The position numbers and the translations under genes were made by a program. From Paracoccaceae bacterium (GTDB taxonomy: Bacteria > Pseudomonadota > Alphaproteobacteria > Rhodobacterales > Rhodobacteraceae), in NCBI GenBank assembly GCA_002400675.1, contig NVQY01000217.1:1-6341 (forward strand): a stretch of 6,341 bases of DNA, given 5' to 3'. Of this stretch, positions 1 to 5,699 are shown one piece after another (the first letter of the stretch is position 1; every line of letters begins with the position of its first letter). The notes under the pieces were generated by a model, which saw nothing but the letters and a program-made list of their open reading frames with translations, had not been told where the DNA came from and did no database searches.

Positions 1-878
1 CCCGCCTAAGCGGCCATCGCCACCGCGACAGCGCCCAGGGCCCGGTGGTGGCGGCCATCGAAGTCACCCTGCTGGAACCGCGCACCGATGGCCTGTGGTC
101 AGCACTGATCAAACCCCTGCGCAAGGTCAAACCCGACGAAGTGATCCGCTTTTCCTCAATCCTAAGCGCCACACTGGAAATCATTGAGGACGGGCAGGGA
201 CACCTGCGATTCAACCTCACGGGTGATGCCTTTGACGCGGCCCTCGCCGACACTGGCGCCATGCCCCTGCCGCCCTATATTGCCGCCCGCCGCCCGGCGG
301 ATGCGCGCGACAAGACCGACTACCAAACCGTGTTCGCCCGCACCCCCGGCGCGGTCGCCGCCCCCACCGCATCGCTGCATTTCGACCAACCCCTGCTCGA
401 TCAGATCCGCGCCAAGGGCGTTGACCTCACCTATGTCACCCTGCATGTGGGCGCGGGCACCTTCCTGCCGGTCAAAGTCGACGAGGTGAAAACCCACAAG
501 ATGCACAAAGAACGCGGCCACGTCAGCGCCCGCGCCGCCGCCGAAATCGCCGCCACCAAAGCCGCGGGCGGGCGCATTATCCCGGTCGGCACCACCGCCC
601 TGCGCCTGATCGAAACCGCCGCGCGCAGTGGCACCATCAAACCCTGGAGCGGTAAAACCGACATCTTCATCTACCCCGGCTTTGAATTCCACATTACTGA
701 CGCGCTGATGACCAACTTCCACCTGCCCAAATCCACCCTGCTGATGCTGGTCTCGGCCCTGATCGGTCAAGACCGCATCAAATCAATCTACACCCACGCG
801 GTGAGCAACAACTACCGCTTCTTCTCCTACGGCGACGCCTCCCTTTTAATCCCACCTGCCGCTTCTTCTTGTTCCTAA
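1..878 (+). CDS. queA: S-adenosylmethionine:tRNA ribosyltransferase-isomerase QueA, 5'-truncated by window edge
   Basis: QueA is a cytoplasmic enzyme that transfers and isomerises the ribosyl part of S-adenosylmethionine onto 7-aminomethyl-7-deazaguanine in tRNA, giving epoxyqueuosine. The frame is open from base 3, and the first residues ([10 protein letters not shown]) match the 'ARLFGRK' region of E. coli QueA, so about 55-60 N-terminal residues lie outside the window; the ATG/GTG codons near base 45 are internal, not the start. Family motifs in order are MPLPPYI (261-281), [13 protein letters not shown] (345-383), [10 protein letters not shown] (435-464), IFIYPGF (about 663-683), TNFHLPKS (711-734) and [10 protein letters not shown] (about 822-848). 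About 291 codons are visible, as expected for the remainder of a protein of about 350 residues. The last residues (PAASSCS) after the conserved LLIP look non-conserved and may come from a read-through repeat. The next gene is an MFS transporter, 146 bases downstream, not the often neighbouring tgt. Identity is very secure. Confidence 0.97.
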   Translation, partial: RLSGHRHRDSAQGPVVAAIEVTLLEPRTDGLWSALIKPLRKVKPDEVIRFSSILSATLEIIEDGQGHLRFNLTGDAFDAALADTGAMPLPPYIAARRPADARDKTDYQTVFARTPGAVAAPTASLHFDQPLLDQIRAKGVDLTYVTLHVGAGTFLPVKVDEVKTHKMHKERGHVSARAAAEIAATKAAGGRIIPVGTTALRLIETAARSGTIKPWSGKTDIFIYPGFEFHITDALMTNFHLPKSTLLMLVSALIGQDRIKSIYTHAVSNNYRFFSYGDASLLIPPAASSCS

Positions 879-1024
879 ATACTCAAATTCCCCCCGTGAC
901 CCCCTAGGCCACCCTCACGAAGATCGCCCAATTCCGACCCCCACTTTGTCGCAGATAAATCAGCTGCACCCCGCTTGGTGCGATACTGGCGGGGCAATGC
1001 AATTTCGGATCGGGAAACGCCGCG

Positions 1025-2296
1025 ATGTTACAAGTTTTATCAAGCGCCTGGGCGCTGCTGCTGGGAATGGGCCTGCTGATGGTGGGCAACGGCCTGCAAG
1101 GCACGTTGCTGGGCGTGCGCGGCGCCATCGAAGGGTTCTCGACCTTTCAGATGTCGTTTGTCATGTCGGCCTATTTCATCGGCTTTCTTGGCGGATCTCG
1201 CATGGCCCCCGACCTGATCCGCCGGGTGGGACATGTGCGGGTGTTCGCAGCCCTTGCCTCGTTCATATCGGCGGTGATGATCATGTACCCGGCCTTCGCC
1301 AACCCGGTGGCGTGGTTCGTGGGCCGCATGATCATCGGCTTTTGCTTTTCCGGCGTTTACGTCACCGCCGAAAGCTGGCTCAACAATGCCGCCGACAACC
1401 GCAACCGCGGCAAAGCCCTGTCACTTTACATGATCGTGCAGATGATCGGCATCGTCTCGGCGCAGGGGTTGTTGCTGGTGGGCGACCCCTCGGGCTATGA
1501 AACCTTCGTGCTGGCCTCGGTGATTATCTCGGTCTCGTTCGCGCCGATCCTGCTGTCAATCTCACCTACCCCGGCGTTTGACACCGCTAAACGGATGAGC
1601 CTGCGGCGCATCCTTGAAATCTCGCCACTGGGCTGCGTCGGCATGTTCCTGCTGGGCGGCGTGTTCTCGGCCCAGTTCGGGATGAGCGCGGTCTACGGTG
1701 CCGAAGCTGGCATGACTCTGGGCCAGATATCCGCCTTTGTCGCCAGCTTTTATATCGGCGCGCTGGTGCTGCAATACCCGTTGGGCTGGCTGTCGGACCG
1801 GGCCGACCGGCGCATTCTGATCATGGCGGTGGCGGCTTTGGGCGGGGTCGCCTCGCTGGCCGGTATGATGCTGAATTCGCAGTTCCAGATGCTGCTGGCG
1901 GCGGCGTTTGTGGTCGGCGGCATGACCAACCCGCTGTACTCGCTGCTGATCGCCCATACCAATGACTACCTTGACCACGATGACATGGCCGCCGCCGCCG
2001 GAGGGCTGGTGTTCATCAACGGTCTGGGGGCGGTCAGCGGGCCGCTGCTGACTGGCTGGCTGATGGGGCAGGGAGTGTTTGGCCCGTCCGGGTTCTTCCT
2101 GTTCATGGCCATATTGTTGCTGACCCTTGGGGCCTACGCCGCCTACCGCGCCACCCAGCGCCCGGCGATCTCTTCGGATGACACCGGAACCATGTCGCCG
2201 ATCTATGCGGCCGCCTCGCCGGTGGCGACGGAATGGGCGCAGGAAGTGGCGATTGAGGCCGACCTTGAGGACCAGGACGCAACAGAGACAATCTGA
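1025..2296 (+). CDS. MFS transporter, YcaD-like
   Basis: This 423-residue inner-membrane protein has the layout of a 12-helix major facilitator superfamily carrier. Hydrophobic segments fall at roughly residues 5-30, 44-63, 72-92, 96-117, 133-152, 158-178, 203-224, 236-256, 264-284, 287-309, 325-348 and 355-374, with a longer polar loop near 180-200 between the two halves. Short motifs resemble E. coli YcaD: AESWLN (115-120), NRNRGKALS (125-133), the motif-A-like GWLSDRADRR (254-263) and the GLGAVSGPLLTGWLM stretch (333-347). The last 45 or so residues form a polar, acidic cytoplasmic tail. The substrate cannot be read from the sequence; YcaD itself is poorly characterised. I use the ATG at 1025, the first in frame; the upstream GGGAAA is only a weak ribosome-binding site, and ATG 1067 would cut into helix 1. 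No clear promoter or terminator flanks it. Family call is firm, function open. Confidence 0.9.
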   Translation: MLQVLSSAWALLLGMGLLMVGNGLQGTLLGVRGAIEGFSTFQMSFVMSAYFIGFLGGSRMAPDLIRRVGHVRVFAALASFISAVMIMYPAFANPVAWFVGRMIIGFCFSGVYVTAESWLNNAADNRNRGKALSLYMIVQMIGIVSAQGLLLVGDPSGYETFVLASVIISVSFAPILLSISPTPAFDTAKRMSLRRILEISPLGCVGMFLLGGVFSAQFGMSAVYGAEAGMTLGQISAFVASFYIGALVLQYPLGWLSDRADRRILIMAVAALGGVASLAGMMLNSQFQMLLAAAFVVGGMTNPLYSLLIAHTNDYLDHDDMAAAAGGLVFINGLGAVSGPLLTGWLMGQGVFGPSGFFLFMAILLLTLGAYAAYRATQRPAISSDDTGTMSPIYAAASPVATEWAQEVAIEADLEDQDATETI

Positions 2297-2397
2297 CGCT
2301 AAACTGTGCCGATCACGTGACATTTTTTCGAATCGTGGTTAAGACGTTGAAAACCAAGGGAAAACCCCGGATTGATTGCGCTAACTGTCTGAAATTA

Positions 2398-2427
2398 TTG
2401 AAAATTGTAGTAAATTGTTACTGTAAA
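2398..2427 (+). promoter_or_regulatory. Weak candidate sigma-70-type promoter for the DUF924 gene
   Basis: The intergenic stretch 2297-2492 is markedly AT-rich between about 2390 and 2460 compared with the GC-rich genes around it. TTGAAA (2398-2403) is followed after 18 bases by TGTAAA (2422-2427), a 4-of-6 match to the -10 consensus. A transcript from here would have a leader of about 60 bases before the chosen start at 2493. Two small dyads lie inside this region: TTAC-T-GTAA (2418-2426), overlapping the -10, and GCTAA/TTAGC (2432-2449). This is consensus matching by eye, and other placements are possible. Confidence 0.3.
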
Positions 2428-2481
2428 TGTCGCTAAAAAAGTCGTTAGCATTTATTAATGACGCCACGCATGTTTTGGAAC

Positions 2482-2485
2482 GGAG
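2482..2485 (+). promoter_or_regulatory. Ribosome binding site deciding the DUF924 start
   Basis: GGAG at 2482-2485 sits 7 bases before ATG 2493, within GGAACGGAG. The upstream in-frame ATG at 2427 has only AT-rich sequence in front of it and no purine-rich Shine-Dalgarno site. This favours 2493 as the start. Confidence 0.75.
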
Positions 2486-2492
2486 TTTTTCC

Positions 2493-3059
2493 ATGGCTGG
2501 TCCCGAAGAAGTACTGAGTTTTTGGTTGGATGAAGTGGGTGAATCCCGCTGGTATATAGAGGACGAGGCGCTGGATCGCGAGATTTCAACGCGCTTTGGT
2601 CCCACATGGGAAGGGGCAAAGGCCGGGCAGTATTCGCTGTGGCTGACCTACGCCACCGGCGCGCTGGCCTATGTGATCCTGACCGATCAGTTTTCCCGCA
2701 ACATGTTCCGCGGCAGCGCCAAGGCGTTTTCATCGGACGGGATCGCGTTGGCCGCGGCCAAATCCGCGCTCGCCAAGGGCTGGGACATGCGCATCGACGA
2801 ACCGGCGCGACAGTTCTTTTACATGCCGCTGATGCATTCGGAAAACCTGTGCGATCAGGAACGCTCGGTACGTTTGATCTGTCAACGCTCCAAACCCAAC
2901 CTGCTGCACGCCCGCGCCCACCGCGAAGTCATTCGCCAGTTTGGCCGCTTTCCGTTTCGCAATCAGGCGCTTAGCCGGTCCTCGACCGCGCCTGAGGCTG
3001 ATTATGTGTCGTCGGGCGGCTATGGCCAGACCGTGCGCGATCTTCAGGCACCGGCGTAA
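2493..3059 (+). CDS. DUF924 family protein
   Basis: This 188-residue protein belongs to the DUF924 family, an all-helical, TPR-like family of unknown biochemical role found in bacteria and eukaryotes. Family marks are the N-terminal EEVLSFWLDEVGESRWY (5-21), VILTDQFSRNMFRG (61-74), MPLMHSENLCDQERSV (111-126) and HREVIRQFGRFPFRN (143-157), ending with a GG-containing tail. No signal peptide or membrane helix is visible, so it is probably cytosolic. The start at 2493 is preferred over the in-frame ATG at 2427: the conserved domain begins at residue 5 and GGAG lies 7 bases upstream, while the extra 22 residues (MSLKKSLAFINDATHVLERSFS) do not resemble the family. The length matches the usual 180-200 residues. 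It converges with the minus-strand membrane protein gene, with 3 bases between stop codons and no room for a separate terminator. Family assignment is firm; no function can be given. Confidence 0.92.
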   Translation: MAGPEEVLSFWLDEVGESRWYIEDEALDREISTRFGPTWEGAKAGQYSLWLTYATGALAYVILTDQFSRNMFRGSAKAFSSDGIALAAAKSALAKGWDMRIDEPARQFFYMPLMHSENLCDQERSVRLICQRSKPNLLHARAHREVIRQFGRFPFRNQALSRSSTAPEADYVSSGGYGQTVRDLQAPA

Positions 3060-3062
3060 ACG

Positions 3063-3488
3063 TCAGCTATTCGGCACGCAGCCGCGAAAATCACGGATTT
3101 CCTGCGACACACGGGTGGCGGCGGTATCAATCGCGCGATCTACCAGATTTGCCGGTGCCTGTGACAGGTTGGTCAGCGATGTGCGCGCCTCTTCCAGCCG
3201 CGTTTCCATCTGGGCCAGACGGGTTTCAATGCGTTGCAGGCTGGCCGATTGCAAATCACCGCTCTGATCCCTGAGGCTAGCCAGATCGCCGCGCAGGGCC
3301 GCCAGTTCGTCTGTCGTGCCCCGAACATCCTGCCGCAACGGTTCGATCGTCACCAGATTGCGGGCAAAATCCGATGCAATCCGGTCGGCGGTGCCGGTCA
3401 CTTTCCACGCCAGCAACAGGGCGACGACGATCAGGATCAGGGTCGCGTTGATCATCGCCACGCCAATATCTTTCAGGATTTTCAACAT
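3063..3488 (-). CDS. Small single-pass membrane protein with coiled coil, unknown function
   Basis: I do not recognise a named family. The 141-residue product begins MLKILKDIGVAM, then has a strongly hydrophobic stretch at about 9-28 (segment NATLILIVVALLLAW), one transmembrane helix or uncleaved anchor. Residues about 50-110 are rich in L, E, R, D and Q with heptad-like spacing of hydrophobic residues (for example L62, L65, L69, L72, L84, I87, L91, M94, L98), which predicts a coiled coil. The C-terminus (RDFRGCVPNS) holds the only cysteine. Its position beyond the anchor suggests a long soluble domain, with side of the membrane undetermined. I chose ATG at 3488 because the minus strand carries GCGGAG with GGAG 7 bases ahead; the longer open frame upstream runs antisense through lpdA and is not credible. 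It is transcribed divergently from lpdA across 156 bases, and ends tail to tail with the DUF924 gene. Real gene likely; role unknown. Confidence 0.8.
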   Translation of the reverse strand: MLKILKDIGVAMINATLILIVVALLLAWKVTGTADRIASDFARNLVTIEPLRQDVRGTTDELAALRGDLASLRDQSGDLQSASLQRIETRLAQMETRLEEARTSLTNLSQAPANLVDRAIDTAATRVSQEIRDFRGCVPNS

Positions 3489-3592
3489 TGTCCAACTCCG
3501 CTTGGAAATTCCGCTACCCCTCTTTCGTAGCTTCTGAGGCAAAGACTGTATAGGCTGGTGCCAAAGGTAAAGGGCGTTGAACCGTTGGGAAT

Positions 3593-3616
3593 TATAGTTT
3601 AACGGTAAACTAGTTT
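3593..3616 (+). promoter_or_regulatory. Dyad cluster, candidate operator at the lpdA promoter
   Basis: The divergent region 3489-3644 contains an exact 7-base inverted repeat, TAGTTTA (3595-3601), ACGG spacer, TAAACTA (3606-3612). The right arm is itself half of a second perfect palindrome, AAACTAGTTT (3607-3616). This gives three alternating AGTTT-type half-sites in about 22 bases. TATAGT (3593-3598) matches 5 of 6 positions of a -10 box and overlaps the first half-site, though I see no good -35 at 16-18 bases before it (TTGAAC at 3577 is too close). A repressor or activator controlling lpdA, and possibly the divergent gene, is a reasonable inference; the regulator is not identifiable from this. 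Confidence 0.4.
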
Positions 3617-3644
3617 TGAAATCACCTGTATCCGGGGACCTGAC

Positions 3645-5039
3645 ATGGCTGAAAAATCCTTTGATCTGATCGTAATTGGCGCAGGGCCAGGGGGCTATGT
3701 CGCGGCCATCCGCGCGGCCCAGCTTGGCCTCAAGGTGGCGATTGTTGAACGCGAACATCTGGGCGGTATCTGTCTGAACTGGGGTTGTATTCCCACCAAA
3801 GCCCTGCTGCGCAGCGCCGAAGTGTTCCACTTGATGCAGCGTGCCGGCGAATTTGGTTTGAAGGCCGAAAAAATCAGCTATGATCTGGCCGCCGTGGTCA
3901 AACGGTCGCGCGGGGTGGCGGCGCAGCTTTCGGGTGGCATTGGCCATCTGATGAAAAAGAACAAGATCACCGTGTTCATGGGGCAGGCGACCCTGCCCGC
4001 CAAGGGCAAGGTTTTGGTCAAGACCGACAAGGGCAGCGATGATCTGAGCGCCAAGAACATCATCGTCGCCACCGGTGCGCGCGCGCGCGAATTGCCCGGG
4101 CTTGAGGCCGACGGCAAACGGGTCTGGACCTATAAACACGCGTTGAACCCGCCGCATATGCCCAAGAAACTTCTGGTGATCGGCTCTGGCGCGATTGGTA
4201 TTGAATTTGCCAGCTTCTTCAACACCTTGGGCGCAGATACCACGGTGGTCGAAGTGATGGACCGGGTGTTGCCGGTCGAGGACGTGGAAATCTCAAAATT
4301 CGCCCGCAAGCAGTTTGTCAAACAAGGCATGAAGATCGTCGAGAAAGCTATGGTCAAAAGGCTGGATCGCGCCAATGACAAGATCACCGCGCATATCGAA
4401 ATCAAGGGCAAGGTCGAGAAACACGACTTTGACACGGTGATTTCCGCCGTCGGCATCGTCGGCAACGTAGAGAACCTCGGGCTGGAACAACTAGGCGTCA
4501 AACTGGACCGAACCCATGTTGTGACGGACGAATACTGCCGCACTGGCATCGACGGGCTGTATGCGATCGGCGACATCGCCGGTGCCCCGTGGCTGGCGCA
4601 CAAAGCATCCCACGAAGGGGTGATGGTGGCCGAACTAATCGCCGGCGGCAAACCGCATCCGGTCAAACCGGAAAGTATTGCGGGCTGCACCTATTGCCAT
4701 CCACAGGTGGCCTCGGTCGGGTACACCGAAGCCAAGGCCAAAGAGCTGGGATACGACATCAAGGTCGGCCGGTTCCCGTTCATCGGCAACGGCAAGGCGA
4801 TTGCACTGGGCGAGGCCGAAGGCATGGTCAAAACCATTTTTGATGCCAAAACCGGAGAGCTTTTGGGCGCGCATATGGTCGGGGCCGAAGTCACCGAACT
4901 GATCCAAGGCTATGTCATCGGTCGCCAACTGGAAACCACCGAAGAAGACCTGATGAACACCGTGTTCCCGCACCCCACTTTAAGCGAAATGATGCACGAA
5001 AGCGTATTGGACGCTTATGGGCGGGTGATTCACATGTAG
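3645..5039 (+). CDS. lpdA: Dihydrolipoyl dehydrogenase (E3), pyruvate dehydrogenase type
   Basis: This 464-residue FAD enzyme reoxidises the dihydrolipoyl groups of 2-oxo acid dehydrogenase complexes and passes electrons to NAD+, in the cytosol (EC 1.8.1.4). The N-terminal FAD Rossmann motif is GAGPGGYVAAIRAAQLG (12-28). The redox disulfide is C43/C48 in CLNWGCIPTK. The NAD-binding motif is GSGAIG (180-185). The second FAD motif, with GDIAG at 309-313, follows. The catalytic His443/Glu448 pair sits in HPTLSEMMHE near the C-terminus. All key residues are present and the length is normal. The CLNWGCIPTK form is, as I recall, the version found with pyruvate dehydrogenase genes in Alphaproteobacteria, unlike the CLNVGCIPSK form found with 2-oxoglutarate dehydrogenase; this subtype is inference. 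The start ATG at 3645 has GGGGA at 3634-3638, 6 bases upstream. No E1 or E2 gene is within the window, and a terminator follows directly, so it appears to be the last or only gene of its transcript. Confidence 0.97.
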   Translation: MAEKSFDLIVIGAGPGGYVAAIRAAQLGLKVAIVEREHLGGICLNWGCIPTKALLRSAEVFHLMQRAGEFGLKAEKISYDLAAVVKRSRGVAAQLSGGIGHLMKKNKITVFMGQATLPAKGKVLVKTDKGSDDLSAKNIIVATGARARELPGLEADGKRVWTYKHALNPPHMPKKLLVIGSGAIGIEFASFFNTLGADTTVVEVMDRVLPVEDVEISKFARKQFVKQGMKIVEKAMVKRLDRANDKITAHIEIKGKVEKHDFDTVISAVGIVGNVENLGLEQLGVKLDRTHVVTDEYCRTGIDGLYAIGDIAGAPWLAHKASHEGVMVAELIAGGKPHPVKPESIAGCTYCHPQVASVGYTEAKAKELGYDIKVGRFPFIGNGKAIALGEAEGMVKTIFDAKTGELLGAHMVGAEVTELIQGYVIGRQLETTEEDLMNTVFPHPTLSEMMHESVLDAYGRVIHM

Positions 5040-5066
5040 GATCAAAGGGTCTGATCCGCAGTGCCA

Positions 5067-5100
5067 GATAAAAGCCGCCCGAAAAGGGGCGGCTTTTATC
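5067..5100. terminator. Strong intrinsic terminator after lpdA, probably bidirectional
   Basis: A perfect 14-base-pair stem joins 5067-5080 (GATAAAAGCCGCCC) to 5087-5100 (GGGCGGCTTTTATC) around a 6-base loop. The GC-rich core is followed by TTTT on the plus strand and, by symmetry, on the minus strand too. It starts 27 bases after the lpdA stop and lies between convergent genes, so it can end both the lpdA transcript and the leftward cupin transcript. Confidence 0.9.
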
Positions 5101-5106
5101 ATTCAC

Positions 5107-5215
5107 AGCGTTTTGCGTTCAATTTGGATCAGTGCATCACTTTGATCATCGAGGCAGAGTTTGAGGAACAAACGCGTTCGGGGATCAAAGTGATTCAATA
5201 TGAACGCGAAACGCT
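5107..5215. repeat. Long imperfect inverted repeat, likely interspersed palindromic element
   Basis: The outer arms are 15 bases, AGCGTTTTGCGTTCA (5107-5121) and TGAACGCGAAACGCT (5201-5215), complementary except for one position that would be a U-G wobble in RNA. Inside them is a perfect 12-base inverted repeat, ATCACTTTGATC (5136-5147) and GATCAAAGTGAT (5183-5194), with a 35-base loop. The left junction between outer and inner arms is 14 bases and the right is 6, so the left side carries an apparent 8-base insertion. No coding frame uses it. The outer-arm sequence resembles short palindromic elements I recall from alphaproteobacterial intergenic regions (GAACGCGAAACGCT followed by CTAG-like ends). 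It lies just after the lpdA terminator and touches the cupin stop codon. The folding is directly visible; the repeat-family identity needs a copy count. Confidence 0.7.
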
Positions 5216-5635
5216 TTAGTGTTCGTTCGGGTCATTTTCCGCGTCGGTCTGGGTTGCGTGTACGGTGCCGTGCAAATGGTCCGGCGGGCCGTAGATCGCA
5301 TAAAGCTTCATCGGCTCGTCACCGGTATTGGTGATGTTGTGCCAGTGCCCGGCGGGGACAAAAACCGCCCAATCGGCGCTCACGTCACGTTTGAAATCCA
5401 CCTGACCCTTGCTTGGTCCCATCTCGACCCGCCCCTTGCCCTGTTCAAGGCGCAGGAACTGGTCGTGGGTTTCGTGGACTTCCAGCCCGATATCGCCGCC
5501 AACCGGGATCGTCATCAGCGTCAGCTGAATATTTGTGCCAGTCCAGCGGGTGGTGCGAAAGTTGGGATTGTCCAGCGTATCCTTTTCGATATCTACGACA
5601 AACGGGGCGGGGCCATGGTCTTTGATGTCGCTCAT
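5216..5635 (-). CDS. Small single-domain cupin protein
   Basis: This 139-residue protein is a single conserved beta-barrel cupin. Cupin motif 1 is GGDIGLEVHETHDQFLRLEQGKG (46-68), with H54, H57, Q59 and E64 as possible metal ligands, and motif 2 is VPAGHWHNITNTG (93-105), with H97 and H99. The N-terminal DNPNFRTTRWTG and the C-terminal YAIYGPPDHLHGTVH-type ending are typical of a widespread family of mannose-6-phosphate-isomerase-like small cupins whose substrate is unknown. No signal peptide is visible. The start ATG at 5635 has AAAGGA 7 bases upstream on the minus strand (5643-5648). The stop TAA (5216-5218) immediately follows the right arm of the inverted repeat. It lies 60 bases downstream of the M20 peptidase gene on the same strand, so the two are probably co-transcribed, though a promoter in the gap is possible. 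Family is firm; enzyme activity cannot be named. Confidence 0.93.
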   Translation of the reverse strand: MSDIKDHGPAPFVVDIEKDTLDNPNFRTTRWTGTNIQLTLMTIPVGGDIGLEVHETHDQFLRLEQGKGRVEMGPSKGQVDFKRDVSADWAVFVPAGHWHNITNTGDEPMKLYAIYGPPDHLHGTVHATQTDAENDPNEH

Positions 5636-5671
5636 TCTTGCGTCCTTTCAATGTTCCGGCGCGTCGTGACC

Positions 5672-5699
5672 GATATATGCCGCAAGAACAGGTGTTCAA
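5672..5699 (-). promoter_or_regulatory. Candidate internal promoter for the cupin gene
   Basis: On the minus strand TTGAAC (5699-5694) and TATATC (5677-5672) are separated by 16 bases, each matching 4 of 6 consensus positions. The -35 overlaps the M20 peptidase stop codon. The predicted start of transcription would be about 30 bases before the cupin start. It would let the cupin be expressed apart from the peptidase gene. Weak evidence by eye. Confidence 0.3.

Noticed and set aside
345..383. PTASLHFD in place of the PTAGLHFD of E. coli QueA as a possible inactivating change
   Set aside because: All other motifs are intact, and I recall the serine form in QueA of this bacterial family, so it is probably a lineage variant.
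162..770. 202-codon minus-strand open frame inside queA
   Set aside because: Glycine- and glutamine-rich antisense shadow of a well-conserved gene, with no motif or ribosome-binding site.
2313..2320. TCACGTGA palindrome after the MFS gene as an operator
   Set aside because: An isolated 8-base palindrome is expected by chance and has no second copy or promoter association here.
1562..2323. 253-codon minus-strand open frame inside the MFS gene
   Set aside because: Histidine-, arginine- and glutamine-rich antisense of transmembrane codons; no domain.
3489..4157. N-terminal extension of the minus-strand membrane protein to a 364-residue product
   Set aside because: The extension would run antisense through lpdA and the divergent promoter region. 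The ATG at 3488 has a proper Shine-Dalgarno site and begins the credible membrane protein.
4130..4690. 186-codon minus-strand open frame inside lpdA
   Set aside because: Serine-, proline- and threonine-rich antisense shadow of the NAD-binding region of a fully conserved enzyme.
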